A stretch of DNA of 64,000 nucleotides from assembly GCF_003350475.1 (NCBI RefSeq), contig NZ_QQAV01000001.1:550836-614835 (forward strand). The letters run 5' to 3'. This document shows positions 1 to 8,584 of this stretch, in pieces. The DNA comes from Pseudacidovorax intermedius (GTDB taxonomy: Bacteria > Pseudomonadota > Gammaproteobacteria > Burkholderiales > Burkholderiaceae_C). Made by a program: the position numbers and the translations under genes. How positions within the stretch are numbered: the stretch's first letter is position 1; each line of letters opens with the position of its first letter. The notes beneath the pieces were generated by a model. The model saw nothing but the letters and a program-made list of their open reading frames with translations, was not told the origin of the DNA and did not search any database.

Positions 1-2
1 GC

Positions 3-356
3 GCCAAGCGCTTCTACGACGCCGTGCTCGGCGTGCTGGGCGCGCCCGAAGGCATGCGCAACACGGGCCCGGGCGGCCACCAGCGCGTGTTCTGGCGCCA
101 CGACGGCAACACCTTCGGCATCACCGAGCCGATCAATGGCGAAGCGCCCAGCGTCTCCAACGGCGCGACCATCGGCTTCAAGTGCACGTCGCCCGAGCAG
201 CTGCAGCAGTTCCACGACGTGGCCGTGGCGCATGGCGGCACGGCCATCGAGGACGCCCCCGGCCCCCGTGGCGACGGCAGCATGCACCTGGCCTACGTGC
301 GCGACCCGGACGGCCACAAGCTCTGCGGGCTGTACCGCCCCGGCCGCAAGGCCTGA
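3..356 (+). CDS. VOC (glyoxalase-fold) family protein, 5' end outside window
   Basis: This is the C-terminal part of a small vicinal-oxygen-chelate protein; the reading frame is open from the first bases (AKRFYDAVLG...), so the true start lies upstream. The visible part shows the usual second half of a VOC module: a substrate-binding strand (TFGITEP), the helix QLQQFHDVAVAHGG and the closing strand HLAYVRDPDGHKLCGLYRP. Proteins of this short single-module type include glyoxalase/bleomycin-resistance/dioxygenase-like enzymes, and the family alone does not give a substrate. It ends 32 bp before the next gene on the same strand, so the two could be co-transcribed. The start codon and any signal for regulation are not in view. 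Confidence 0.85.
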   Translation, partial: AKRFYDAVLGVLGAPEGMRNTGPGGHQRVFWRHDGNTFGITEPINGEAPSVSNGATIGFKCTSPEQLQQFHDVAVAHGGTAIEDAPGPRGDGSMHLAYVRDPDGHKLCGLYRPGRKA

Positions 357-388
357 GCCCCCTTTCCCACGAACGCCCCGCCGCCGCC

Positions 389-1153
389 ATGTGCCAGCTC
401 CTCGGAATGAACTGCAACGTGCCCACCGACGTGCAGTTCAGCTTCACCGGCTTCGCCCAGCGCGGCGGCCGCACCGACCACCATGCGGACGGCTGGGGCA
501 TCGCCTTCTTCGAGGACCGCGGGCTGCGCCACTTCGTGGACCACCTGCCGGCCTGCGACTCGCCGGTGGCGGAGCTGATCCGCCGCTACCCCATCAAGAG
601 CCGCAACGTCATCGCCCACATCCGCAAGGCGACGCAGGGCGCGGTCAACCTGCAGAACTGCCACCCCTTCGTGCGCGAGCTCTGGGGCCGCTACTGGGTC
701 TTTGCCCACAACGGCGACCTGAAGGACTTCCGCCCGCGACTGCACGGCAACTTCCATCCCGTGGGCGGCACCGACAGCGAGCATGCCTTCTGCTGGCTGA
801 TGCAGGAGCTGGCCAAGTCGCATGCCGACGTGCCCAGCGTGGACGAGCTGACGCTCACGCTGCGCGAGCTGGCGCCGCGCATCGCGAAGCACGGCACCTT
901 CAACTTCCTGCTCTCCAACGGGCAGGCACTGTGGGCGCACGCGTCCACGAACCTCTGGTCCATCGAGCGGCAGCATCCCTTCACCCTTGCGCAACTGGCC
1001 GACGAGGACCTGTCGATGGACTTCGCCCAGCACACCACGCCCGACGACCGGGTGGCGGTGGTGGTGACGGCGCCGCTGACGACGAACGAAACCTGGGTGC
1101 CGTTCGCGCCCGGTGAGTTGCGGGTCTTCGAGAACGGCAGACGCAGGGGCTGA
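389..1153 (+). CDS. class II glutamine amidotransferase (YafJ-like)
   Basis: A 254-residue protein starting MCQLLGMNCN. Removal of Met would expose Cys2, the N-terminal nucleophile of class II (Ntn) glutamine amidotransferases. Other family signatures are visible: HHADGWGIAFFED (about residues 30-43), VIAHIRKAT (about 73-81) and the FAHNGDL segment near residue 110. These place it with the YafJ/Gn-AT-II proteins, which carry a glutaminase domain with no fused synthetase; the acceptor partner is unknown. The start was chosen because the upstream extension in this frame is arginine-rich read-through of the VOC gene and Cys must follow the initiator Met. A 131-bp gap with a Fur-box-like site separates it from the following receptor gene. 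Confidence 0.9.
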   Translation: MCQLLGMNCNVPTDVQFSFTGFAQRGGRTDHHADGWGIAFFEDRGLRHFVDHLPACDSPVAELIRRYPIKSRNVIAHIRKATQGAVNLQNCHPFVRELWGRYWVFAHNGDLKDFRPRLHGNFHPVGGTDSEHAFCWLMQELAKSHADVPSVDELTLTLRELAPRIAKHGTFNFLLSNGQALWAHASTNLWSIERQHPFTLAQLADEDLSMDFAQHTTPDDRVAVVVTAPLTTNETWVPFAPGELRVFENGRRRG

Positions 1154-1247
1154 CACCCCGAGCCCCTGCGCGGCACCCCCGGAGAGATGGCCCCGCTGCA
1201 ATGGCGGGCTTGCGCCTGCGCCGCCTTGCGTTAACGATGCGTTAACT

Positions 1248-1266
1248 AATAATAACAATTCGCATT
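1248..1266. promoter_or_regulatory. Fur-box-like operator upstream of siderophore receptor
   Basis: The AT-rich 19-mer aataataacaattcgcatt stands out in a very GC-rich intergenic region. Its reverse complement (aatgcgaattgttattatt) resembles beta-proteobacterial Fur boxes built on GATAAT-type hexamers; about 11 of 19 positions match the E. coli consensus in one orientation. It ends 18 bp before the receptor start codon, where a bound repressor would block transcription or early elongation. The gene type (iron-siderophore uptake) supports iron repression. No promoter hexamers were identified with confidence. Confidence 0.6.
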
Positions 1267-1284
1267 CGCTCCAAGACCCCATCC

Positions 1285-3543
1285 ATGATCCGACTCTTCA
1301 CGCCGGGGCCGCTGGCCCTGGCCGCGGGCCTCGCCCTGCAGGCGCTGGCCGCCTCGGCGCAGACCCCTCCCGCCGCATCCGCCGCGCCCGCGGCATCTGC
1401 AGCCGCCGGCACGCTGTCCACCATCACCGTCGAGGCCAGCGCCGACGCCTCGGCGGAGGGCCTGGCCAAACCCTATGCCGGGGGCCAGGTCGCTCGGGGC
1501 GGGCGGGTCGGCCTGCTGGGCACCGTGGACCTGATGGCCACGCCCTTCGCCACCACGGCCTACACGCAGGAACTGATCCAGAACCAGCAGGCCCGCAGCG
1601 TGGCCGACGTGCTGCAGAACGACCCCTCGGTGCGGGTGGCGCGCGGCTTCGGCAATTTCCAGGAGTCGTACTTCATGCGCGGCTTCATCGTGAATTCGGA
1701 CGACATCGCCTACAACGGCCTGTACGGCCTGCTGCCGCGCCAGTACATCGCCTCGGAGCTGTTCGAGCGGGTGGAGGTGCTGCGCGGCGCGAGCGCCTTC
1801 CTCAATGGCGCCACGCCCTCGGGCGGCGGCATCGGCGGCAACATCAACCTGCTGCCCAAGCGCGCCGGCAACGAGCCGCTGACGCAGCTGACGGTGGGCG
1901 GCGCGAGCGGCTCGCAGGGCTATGCCGCCGCCGACATCGCGCGACGATTCGGCCCGGACCAGAGCCTGGGCGTGCGCGTGAATGCCGCCCACCGCGACGG
2001 CGGCACCGGCGTCGACGGCGAGTCGGTCAAGCTGAGCGCGCTGTCGGTGGGCCTGGACTGGCGCGGCCGCGATGCCCGGGTGTCGGCCGACATCGGCCAC
2101 CAGGAGCACCGGCTCGACGCGGCCCGGCCCAACGTGACGCTGGGCAGCGCCGTCACCGTGGTGCCGCGCGCGCCCGACGGCCGCAGCAACTACGCCCAGC
2201 CCTGGACCTATTCGATGGAACGCGACACCTTCGGCTCCCTGCGTGGCGAGTACGACATCACGCCCGACGTCACCGCCTGGGCCGCCGCCGGCGCTCGCCG
2301 CAGCGCGGAGAGCAACGCGCTGGCCAATCCCACGGTCAACAACGCCTTCACCGGCGCCAGCACGGCCACGCGCTTCGACAACACCCGCGAGGACGACGTG
2401 AAGACGGCCGAGCTGGGCCTGCGCGGCAAGCTGCGCACGGGCAGCGTCGGCCATGAATGGGTGCTGGGCTATTCCTGGTACGACCTGGAGAAGAAGAACG
2501 CCTATGCCATGGGCCTGGCCGCCGGCTCCTCGGTCGTGAGCAGCATCTACACGCCGGTGCCGCGCATCGCGCCGGGCCTGAGCTACCTGGGCAACGACCT
2601 CACCAGCCCGGCGCTCAACGGCACCACCACGCTCAAGAGCTGGGCGCTGGGCGACACGCTGTCCTTCCTGGACGACCGCCTGCGCGTGACGCTGGGCGCG
2701 CGCTACCAGACCATCGAATCCACCAGCATCCCTTACGTGGTCGCCAATGCCGGTCGCTTCGTGCCCGGCAGCACGGGCATCAGCAGCTACGACCAGAGCC
2801 GCACCAGCCCGGTGGCGGGGGTGGTGTTCCGGTTGCAGGACAACCTGTCGATCTACGCCAACTACATCGAAGGCCTGGCGCAGGGCGACACGGCGCCCAC
2901 CACGACCAACGGCGTGCTGGTCGTCAACGGTGGCCAGCAGCTGGCGCCCTATGTCTCCAAGCAGAAGGAAGTGGGCCTCAAGTACGACGGTGGCCGCATC
3001 GGCGCGACCGTGGCCGTCTTCAGCACCGAGAAGCCCCGCGCCTACCTGGACGCGGCGACCGGCATCTTCTCGGCCCGCGGCGAGGACCGGCACCAGGGCG
3101 TGGAGCTCAACACCTTCGGCGAGATCACCCGCGGACTGCGCGTGCTCGGCGGCGTGACCTGGCTGGATGCCGAGCAGAAGAACACCGGCAGCGCCACCAC
3201 CGATGGCAAGCGCGTGATCGGCGTGGCGCGCGCCCAGGGCAGCCTCGGCCTGGAGTGGGACGTTCCCGGTGTGCCGGGCCTGGCCCTCACCGGCCGCGTG
3301 GTGCGCAACGGCAGCAGCTATGCCGACGCCGCCAACACCCTGCGCGCGCCCGGCTGGACGCGCCTTGACGTGGGCGCGCGCTACCTCACCGAGGTGGCCG
3401 GCCGGCCCGTCACCTTCCGCGCCCGCATCGACAACGCCACCGACCGCAACTACTGGGCCTCGGTGGGCGGCTATCCGGGCTACGGCTACCTGGTGCAGGG
3501 CACGCCGCGCACCTTCAACGTGAGCGCGACGGTCGACTTCTGA
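1285..3543 (+). CDS. TonB-dependent siderophore receptor
   Basis: A 752-residue outer-membrane receptor. An N-terminal signal peptide (about residues 1-26, ending ALAASAQ) precedes an Ala/Pro-rich linker and the plug domain (ARSVADVLQNDPSVRV, YFMRGF, RVEVLRGASAFLNG, about residues 95-180). The rest is a 22-strand barrel that ends in the canonical aromatic C-terminus (VSATVDF). The layout matches FhuE/FoxA-type ferri-siderophore receptors, which take up Fe(III)-siderophores using TonB/ExbB/ExbD energy. No siderophore synthesis genes or ABC importer are in the window, so a xenosiderophore is possible. The Fur-like site just upstream suggests iron repression. It converges with the LysR gene that follows, with only 13 bp between them. 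Confidence 0.93.
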   Translation: MIRLFTPGPLALAAGLALQALAASAQTPPAASAAPAASAAAGTLSTITVEASADASAEGLAKPYAGGQVARGGRVGLLGTVDLMATPFATTAYTQELIQNQQARSVADVLQNDPSVRVARGFGNFQESYFMRGFIVNSDDIAYNGLYGLLPRQYIASELFERVEVLRGASAFLNGATPSGGGIGGNINLLPKRAGNEPLTQLTVGGASGSQGYAAADIARRFGPDQSLGVRVNAAHRDGGTGVDGESVKLSALSVGLDWRGRDARVSADIGHQEHRLDAARPNVTLGSAVTVVPRAPDGRSNYAQPWTYSMERDTFGSLRGEYDITPDVTAWAAAGARRSAESNALANPTVNNAFTGASTATRFDNTREDDVKTAELGLRGKLRTGSVGHEWVLGYSWYDLEKKNAYAMGLAAGSSVVSSIYTPVPRIAPGLSYLGNDLTSPALNGTTTLKSWALGDTLSFLDDRLRVTLGARYQTIESTSIPYVVANAGRFVPGSTGISSYDQSRTSPVAGVVFRLQDNLSIYANYIEGLAQGDTAPTTTNGVLVVNGGQQLAPYVSKQKEVGLKYDGGRIGATVAVFSTEKPRAYLDAATGIFSARGEDRHQGVELNTFGEITRGLRVLGGVTWLDAEQKNTGSATTDGKRVIGVARAQGSLGLEWDVPGVPGLALTGRVVRNGSSYADAANTLRAPGWTRLDVGARYLTEVAGRPVTFRARIDNATDRNYWASVGGYPGYGYLVQGTPRTFNVSATVDF

Positions 3544-3556
3544 GCAGCGCGCGGGT

Positions 3557-4483
3557 TCAGGGCCCGATCCAGGTCGCTGGCCAGGCTGAAGAGCGCGCCA
3601 TGTCCCGCAGCACGTCCACCACCAGCGCATCGACCGCGGCGCAGGCCACCGTCTGTGGCCGTGCAGTGCCCAGCACGCGCACCACGCGGCGGCGCATGGC
3701 GGGGCTGTCGATGGCGATGGTGCGCAGGCGGCCCGCCGCCACCTCCTCGGCCACGGCGCCGGCCGCCAGGATGGTGCTGCCGATGCCCTCCTCCACCGCC
3801 CGCTTCACACTGCCCAGCGACTCGATCTCGGCCACCACGTCCAGCTGCACGCCTGCGGGCGCGCAGGCCTCGTCGATCAGCCGGCGCAGGCCATGCTCGC
3901 GGCCCGGCAGCACCAGCGGCCAGCGCGCCAACGAGGCCAGGCCGATGCGCCGGGGCACCCGGCCCGCCGCCACGCCGGTCACCAGCACCAGGCGGTCGTC
4001 CAGCAGGGGCTGCTTGGCCAGGCCGGGCTCCGGGGCATCGCCGTAGAGCAGCGCCAGGTCCAGCCGGCCCGACAGCAGCCATTCGCGCACGAAGCCGCTG
4101 TAGCCCTCCACCAGCTTGAGCCGCACCTGCGGCAGCCGCTCGCGGCAGGCGCGCAGGAGGGGCAGCGTGGCCACCAGCGCAACGGTGGTGGGCAATCCGA
4201 TGGCCACCTCGCCCCGCGGCGCGTCCAGCGCCTCGCGCACGGCCAGGCGCGCCCGCTCGGCATCGGCCAGCACCACCTTGGCATGTTCCAGGAACACGCT
4301 GCCCGCCGGCGTGAGCGCCATGCCGCGGCTGGAGCGCACGAAGAGCGGCGCCGCCAGCTCGGCCTCCAGCGCCGCAATCTGCTGGCCCAGCGCAGGCTGC
4401 GCCAGGTGCACCTGGGCCGAGGCCTTGAGCAGGCTGCCCGCCTCGCTCACGGCAACGAACAGGCGCAGTTGGCGAAGCTCCAT
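3557..4483 (-). CDS. LysR-family transcriptional regulator
   Basis: A 308-residue regulator starting MELRQLRLFVAVSEAGSLLK. The winged HTH occupies residues 1-60 (AQVHLAQPALGQQIAALEAE recognition region), followed by the linker helix and a two-lobed effector domain (VAIGLPTTVALVATLPLLR, LDLALLYGDAPEP). The start at MELRQL was chosen because nearly all LysR proteins begin there and the longer frame adds only Pro/Arg/Gly-rich sequence. It is divergent from the MaoC/FAS1-like hydratase gene that opens the acyl-CoA island, so it is a good candidate for local control. The 233-bp gap holds CTAGC inverted repeats. The effector is unknown. Confidence 0.92.
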   Translation of the reverse strand: MELRQLRLFVAVSEAGSLLKASAQVHLAQPALGQQIAALEAELAAPLFVRSSRGMALTPAGSVFLEHAKVVLADAERARLAVREALDAPRGEVAIGLPTTVALVATLPLLRACRERLPQVRLKLVEGYSGFVREWLLSGRLDLALLYGDAPEPGLAKQPLLDDRLVLVTGVAAGRVPRRIGLASLARWPLVLPGREHGLRRLIDEACAPAGVQLDVVAEIESLGSVKRAVEEGIGSTILAAGAVAEEVAAGRLRTIAIDSPAMRRRVVRVLGTARPQTVACAAVDALVVDVLRDMARSSAWPATWIGP

Positions 4484-4598
4484 GTCGGGATGTCCTGGGG
4501 TTCGGGGAGGAAGAGGCCGGCCTGCATGGCCACTGCCGGCACGAGGTGGATGCGCAGGTGGCCTGCAGGCGCCCATGCCCCGCACGGCGCGGCCCATC

Positions 4599-4619
4599 GC
4601 TAGCCGGATGGCATCTAGC
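4599..4619. promoter_or_regulatory. candidate LysR operator: GCTAG-N11-CTAGC
   Basis: Perfect 5-bp arms (gctag and ctagc) are separated by 11 bases, the spacing typical of LysR binding sites. A further gctagc follows at 4645-4650. The site lies between the divergent LysR gene (start 4483) and hydratase gene (start 4717), in a locally less GC-rich stretch. This is a pattern-based inference only. Confidence 0.4.
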
Positions 4620-4716
4620 CGATAGCCGGAATCAGTATTTCACAGCTAGCCCGCGGCTGACCAGAATCTGGCGTTTCGCCAGCGCCTCGACGCCGGCCCG
4701 TAAAGGAGACACCGGC

Positions 4717-5574
4717 ATGCCCCAGCCCCTCGACATCGATCACCTTCGCCAATGGATCGGCCGCACCGAGCAGTTGCACGACCAGGTCACGGCCGCGCCG
4801 CTGCGCGCGCTCACCGCCACGCTGGACCGCGACGACGCGCCCCAGGCGCCCGGCGCGCCGATCCCGCCGCTGTGGCACTGGCTGTACTTCCTGCCCGCGG
4901 CGCCGCAGTCCGAGCTGGGCCCCGACGGCCATCCGCAGCGGGGGGGCTTCCTGCCGCCGGTGCCGCTGCCGCGGCGCATGTGGGCGGGCAGCCAGCTCAG
5001 CTTCCACCGGCCGCTGCGCGTGGGGCAGGCCCTCCTGCGCAGCTCGCGCATCGCCGACGTGCGCCTGAAGGAGGGCCGCACCGGGCCGCTGGTGTTCGTC
5101 AACGTCGACCACCGCGTCGAGGCCGACGGCGAACTCGCCATCGAGGAGCGCCACGACATCGTCTACCGCGACATGCCGGCACCCGGCGAAGTCCCGCCGC
5201 CTCCCGTGGCGGCCACGGCCGAGGCCGCGTGGGTGCGCCGCATCGTGCCGGACGACGTGCTGCTGTTCCGCTACTCGGCCCTGACCTTCAACGGCCACCG
5301 CATCCACTACGACCGGCGCTACGTCACCGCGGTGGAGGGCTATCCCGGCCTGGTGGTGCATGGCCCGCTGATCGCCACGCTGCTGCTGGACCTGCTGCGC
5401 CGCCACCGGCCGGAGGCCGCGGTTCGGCAGTTCAGCTTCCGTGCGATGAAGCCCACCTTCGACATCGCCAGCTTCGAGGTCTGCGGTGCGCCGCAGGCGG
5501 ATGGCACGGTGCACCTGTGGGCGCGCGACGCCGAGGGCCACCTGACGATGGACGCCCGCGCCACCCTGGGCTGA
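4717..5574 (+). CDS. MaoC/FAS1-like acyl-CoA hydratase (dehydratase)
   Basis: A 285-residue double-hotdog protein of the type annotated as FAS1-like dehydratase, related to mesaconyl-CoA hydratases and hydroxyacyl-thioester dehydratase type 2. The N-terminal hotdog carries RMWAGSQLSFHRPLRVGQAL (about 86-105). The C-terminal hotdog carries LFRYSALTFNGHRIHYDRRY and GLVVHGPLIATLLLDLLRR, in which the Asn/His-x-Ile-His-Tyr stretch is the hydratase active-site region. Such enzymes add water to enoyl-CoA intermediates. An AAGGAG ribosome site at 4703-4708 supports the start. It is the first gene on this side of the catabolic island and is divergent from LysR, so it may be regulated with it. It converges with the MmgE/PrpD gene 20 bp away. 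Confidence 0.85.
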   Translation: MPQPLDIDHLRQWIGRTEQLHDQVTAAPLRALTATLDRDDAPQAPGAPIPPLWHWLYFLPAAPQSELGPDGHPQRGGFLPPVPLPRRMWAGSQLSFHRPLRVGQALLRSSRIADVRLKEGRTGPLVFVNVDHRVEADGELAIEERHDIVYRDMPAPGEVPPPPVAATAEAAWVRRIVPDDVLLFRYSALTFNGHRIHYDRRYVTAVEGYPGLVVHGPLIATLLLDLLRRHRPEAAVRQFSFRAMKPTFDIASFEVCGAPQADGTVHLWARDAEGHLTMDARATLG

Positions 5575-5593
5575 CGCGAGGCTCAAGCCGGGC

Positions 5594-6961
5594 TCAGCCC
5601 AGCAGCCAGCCCACGCGCGGCTGCTGTTCGATGCCCCACAGGCGCTCGACCGCCGCGGCCGCTGCATCCGCCGGCAGGGCCGGGCTGCCATAGGCGGCCA
5701 GGCGCAGGGCCTTGGCCGTGATCTCCTCGCGCGACAGGGTGTTGCCCGGGTCGCCCTTGGGCTCGTCCACGCGGCCCTGCAGCACGCGGCCGTCGGTCGT
5801 GCGCAGCGTCACCTTGCCGATCCAGCGGCGCGGATAGGCGGCGTCCACCTCGGCGTCCAGCACCATCGTCACGCGCTCGCGCAGGGCGACCGTCTCGGGC
5901 GCCAGGAACCCGGCGTCGAACTCGCCCAGGCCCGCATGGCCGAAGCGCGCCACCAGCGCCAGCACGGTGCCCATGGAGAACTTGCTCTGGTGCACCGTGA
6001 CGGGCGACACCACCGGCCCCAGCACGTCCAGCGCGCCCTGGTGCACATGGCAGGTCACCTCAGCGATGTCCTGCGCCTGCAGCTTGTGCGCCTGCATCAG
6101 CTGCAGCAGCGCATCGGCGGCGGGATGCGTGTGGCGGCAGGAGGCATGCCACTTGAACGAGGTCTCGGCCGTGGCCCAGCGCGTGCCCAGGCCATCGACC
6201 AGCCGCGACGGGTCGGCATCGGTGGACATGCCGGCGGCCAGGCCGCGCGCGCCGGTGAAGATGTCCGCGGCGCCGGTGAAGCCGTCCTGCGCCAGGCAGG
6301 CGGCCATCAGCCCCGCGGTGGCGGCATGGGCCGTGTGCAGCTGCTTGCTGTCGGCGCCCGTGGCCAGGAACTCCCAGAGCCCCGCCGACTGCGTGCCGGC
6401 CGAGCCGAAGGCATGCTGCATCTGCAGCGGCGTGAGCCGCAGCAGCCGCCCCACTGCCGCGGCGGCGGCCAGCGTGCCGGCCGTGGCCGTGGTGTGGAAC
6501 ACGCGGTAGTGGCTGCGGCCCAGGAACTCGCCCACGCGGATGCCCACCTCGTAGCCGGCCACGCAGGCGGCCAGGAAATCGCTGCCGCTCGCGCCGCGCT
6601 GCTGCGCCACGGCCAGTGCGGGCGCGAAGACCACCGCCGCCGGATGGAACACGGAGCCGTTGTGCACATCGTCCTGCTCGGCCACATGCGAGGCCGCCGC
6701 GTTGGCCATCGCGGCGGCCATGGGCGCGCTGCCCCGTGCGTGGCCCAGCACCTCGCAAGGCCCGGCTTCCGGCCCCTGCGCCAGTGCGAAGTCGGCGATG
6801 CTGCGCACCGGCCGCGCCCCCTGGCCGGCCAGCACCGAGCCGAACCAGTCCACGAGCAAGTCCTCGGTGCGGCGGCGCACCGGCACGGGCACATCCTGCC
6901 AGTCGAGCGTGGCGGCGAAGACGGCCAGCGGGTGGACGGCGGCGGGGGTGTCGTTCTTCAT
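5594..6961 (-). CDS. MmgE/PrpD family protein
   Basis: A 455-residue member of the MmgE/PrpD family (2-methylcitrate dehydratase, cis-aconitate decarboxylase, iminodisuccinate epimerase). Visible blocks are the N-terminal helical domain (RTEDLLVDWFGSVLAGQGA), VAEQDDVHNGSVFHPAAVVF (about residues 75-95), VAGYEVGIRVGEFLG, and SFKWHASCRHTHPAADALL, followed by the smaller C-terminal domain. The family holds many catabolic hydro-lyases of unknown substrate, so no specific reaction can be named. The start MKNDTPAAVHPLAVFAATL was chosen because the frame upstream is shadow of the acyl-CoA dehydrogenase gene. It lies on the same strand as that gene with a 164-bp gap that contains a hairpin. Confidence 0.88.
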   Translation of the reverse strand: MKNDTPAAVHPLAVFAATLDWQDVPVPVRRRTEDLLVDWFGSVLAGQGARPVRSIADFALAQGPEAGPCEVLGHARGSAPMAAAMANAAASHVAEQDDVHNGSVFHPAAVVFAPALAVAQQRGASGSDFLAACVAGYEVGIRVGEFLGRSHYRVFHTTATAGTLAAAAAVGRLLRLTPLQMQHAFGSAGTQSAGLWEFLATGADSKQLHTAHAATAGLMAACLAQDGFTGAADIFTGARGLAAGMSTDADPSRLVDGLGTRWATAETSFKWHASCRHTHPAADALLQLMQAHKLQAQDIAEVTCHVHQGALDVLGPVVSPVTVHQSKFSMGTVLALVARFGHAGLGEFDAGFLAPETVALRERVTMVLDAEVDAAYPRRWIGKVTLRTTDGRVLQGRVDEPKGDPGNTLSREEITAKALRLAAYGSPALPADAAAAAVERLWGIEQQPRVGWLLG

Positions 6962-7083
6962 GGCGGGTGTGTGAGAAGGAAGAGAGGCGCAGCAATCACG
7001 ATCGAACGGCCGCGGAGCAGGCCATACCAGTGCACCCGCGGAACCGGCTCTGCCGGGCCGCCGGGTGCGCCCCTTGAGGGAGA

Positions 7084-7114
7084 TTGGACTTCCACACGCA
7101 GTGAGGAAGTCCAA
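7084..7114. repeat. 10-bp perfect inverted repeat (hairpin)
   Basis: TTGGACTTCC and its exact complement GGAAGTCCAA are separated by 11 bases, directly followed on the plus strand by an A run. It sits 12 bp beyond the 3' end of the acyl-CoA dehydrogenase gene (minus strand). In the direction of that gene the T run precedes the stem, so it is not a canonical intrinsic terminator for it. It could be a dispersed palindromic element or an mRNA 3'-end stabiliser. Confidence 0.6.
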
Positions 7115-7125
7115 AAAGGGTGGTC

Positions 7126-8292
7126 TCAAAATGACCGAGGCAGACCCAGCACATGCTCGGCCACGTACGAGAAGATCAGGTTGGTGGAGATGGGCGCCAC
7201 CTGGTAGAGCCGCGTCTCGCGGAACTTGCGCTCCACGTCGTATTCGCAGGCGAAGCCGAAGCCGCCGTGGAACTGCAGGCAGGCATTGGCGGCCTCCCAG
7301 CTGGCCTTGGCCGCCAGGTACTTGGCCATGTTGGCCTGCGCGCCCATGGGCTGGTGCGCGTCGAACAGCTCGCAGGCCTTCCAGCGCATCAGGTTGGCGG
7401 CTTCGACCTCGATGAAGGCATCGGCGATGGGGAACTGCACACCCTGGTTCTGGCCGATGGGCCGGCCGAAGACCTGGCGCTCGCGCACGTAGTGCGTCAC
7501 GCGGTCGATGAACCAGTAGCCGTCGCCGATGCATTCGGCCGCGATCAGCGTGCGCTCGGCGTTCAACCCGTCGAGGATGTACTTGAAGCCCTGCCCTTCC
7601 TGGCCGATCAGGTTCTCCTCGGGGATCTCCAGGTTCTCGAAGAACAGCTCGTTGGTCTCGTGGTTGACCATGTTGGCGATGGGTCGCACGGTCAGGCCAC
7701 GCTGCTGCGCCTCCTTGAGGTCGACCATGAAGATCGACATGCCCTCGGACTTCTTCGTCACCTCGGCCAGCGGCGTGGTGCGCGCGAGCAGGATCATCCA
7801 GTCGGAATGCTGCACGCGGCTGATCCACACCTTCTGGCCGTTGACGACGTAGCGGCCGTCCTTCCTGACGGCCGTGGTCTTGATCTTCGTGGTGTCGGTG
7901 CCGGTGGTGGGCTCGGTCACGCCCATGGACTGCAAGCGCCATTCGCCGCTGGCGATGCGCGGCAGGAAGCGCTGCTTCTGGGCCTCGGAGCCGTGGCGCA
8001 GCAGCGTGCCCATGTTGTACATCTGGCCGTGGCAGGCGCCGGCGTTGCCGCCGCAGCGGTTGATCTCCTCCATCACCACGCTGGCCTCGGTGAGGCCCAG
8101 GCCCGAGCCGCCGTATTCCTGCGGGATCAGCGCCGCCAGCCAGCCGGCGCGGGTGAGCGCATCGACGAAGGCCTCGGGGTAGGCGCGCTGCGCGTCCACC
8201 TCGCGGAAATAGGCGTCGGGGAATCCGGCGCACAGCGCGCGCACGGCATCTCGGATGTCGTGGTGGTTGTCGGACAGCGTCTTGTCGATCAT
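7126..8292 (-). CDS. acyl-CoA dehydrogenase
   Basis: A 388-residue FAD enzyme that introduces a double bond into an acyl-CoA. It shows the N-terminal helical domain (IPQEYGGSGLGLTEASVVME), the flavin-binding strand MGVTEPTTGTDTT, the middle beta domain (VVNGQKVWISRV), and C-terminal blocks QVFGRPIGQNQGVQFPIAD and LQFHGGFGFACEYDVER. The usual late motif with the catalytic Glu (YEGT) is replaced by LYQVAPIS. A Glu at about residue 246 (LNAERTLIA) sits where isovaleryl-CoA and long-chain dehydrogenases hold their catalytic base, so the base is probably there. It is divergent from the SDR-headed operon, with 292 bp of repeat-rich DNA between them. Confidence 0.9.
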   Translation of the reverse strand: MIDKTLSDNHHDIRDAVRALCAGFPDAYFREVDAQRAYPEAFVDALTRAGWLAALIPQEYGGSGLGLTEASVVMEEINRCGGNAGACHGQMYNMGTLLRHGSEAQKQRFLPRIASGEWRLQSMGVTEPTTGTDTTKIKTTAVRKDGRYVVNGQKVWISRVQHSDWMILLARTTPLAEVTKKSEGMSIFMVDLKEAQQRGLTVRPIANMVNHETNELFFENLEIPEENLIGQEGQGFKYILDGLNAERTLIAAECIGDGYWFIDRVTHYVRERQVFGRPIGQNQGVQFPIADAFIEVEAANLMRWKACELFDAHQPMGAQANMAKYLAAKASWEAANACLQFHGGFGFACEYDVERKFRETRLYQVAPISTNLIFSYVAEHVLGLPRSF

Positions 8293-8421
8293 GGCGTGGC
8301 GGCGGCCGGGGCCGCGAAGAGGCTCTTCTTCATGGCCGTGATGGTCGGCGGGCGCCGGCGCCGCGGCAAGCCGGCTTTGTGGAAGCGGGGCTTTCGCATC
8401 GATGAAGGCGCCCCTTCCCCC

Positions 8422-8495
8422 GCACGCGAAGGCGTGCCCTTGGCATGCACGCGAAGGCGTGCCCTTGGCATGCGCGCGAAGGCGTGCCCTTCCAT
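8422..8495. repeat. three tandem copies of a 25-bp repeat
   Basis: Units at 8422-8446, 8447-8471 and 8472-8495 share the core gcgaaggcgtgccctt. Units 1 and 2 are identical; unit 3 has one substitution and a one-base deletion. Related inverted fragments (tttgtggaagcgggg at about 8377; cgaagcccggccttcg at about 8500) flank it. It fills the divergent region between the acyl-CoA dehydrogenase and SDR genes. No reading frame or promoter is obvious within it. Confidence 0.8.
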
Positions 8496-8584
8496 GCAGC
8501 CGAAGCCCGGCCTTCGCAATGGCGAATGGTGCGGCGACCCCGATGCGGCGAAGCTCCTGCCATCAGAACCGACAAGGACGAGAC

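Noticed and set aside
1246-3630. A 794-codon minus-strand frame over the TonB-dependent receptor
   Set aside because: Antisense to a receptor with a complete plug, barrel and signal peptide; no family motif in the minus-strand product.
7084-7114. Terminator for the acyl-CoA dehydrogenase gene
   Set aside because: The T run is on the wrong side of the stem for the minus-strand gene, so it was listed only as an inverted repeat.
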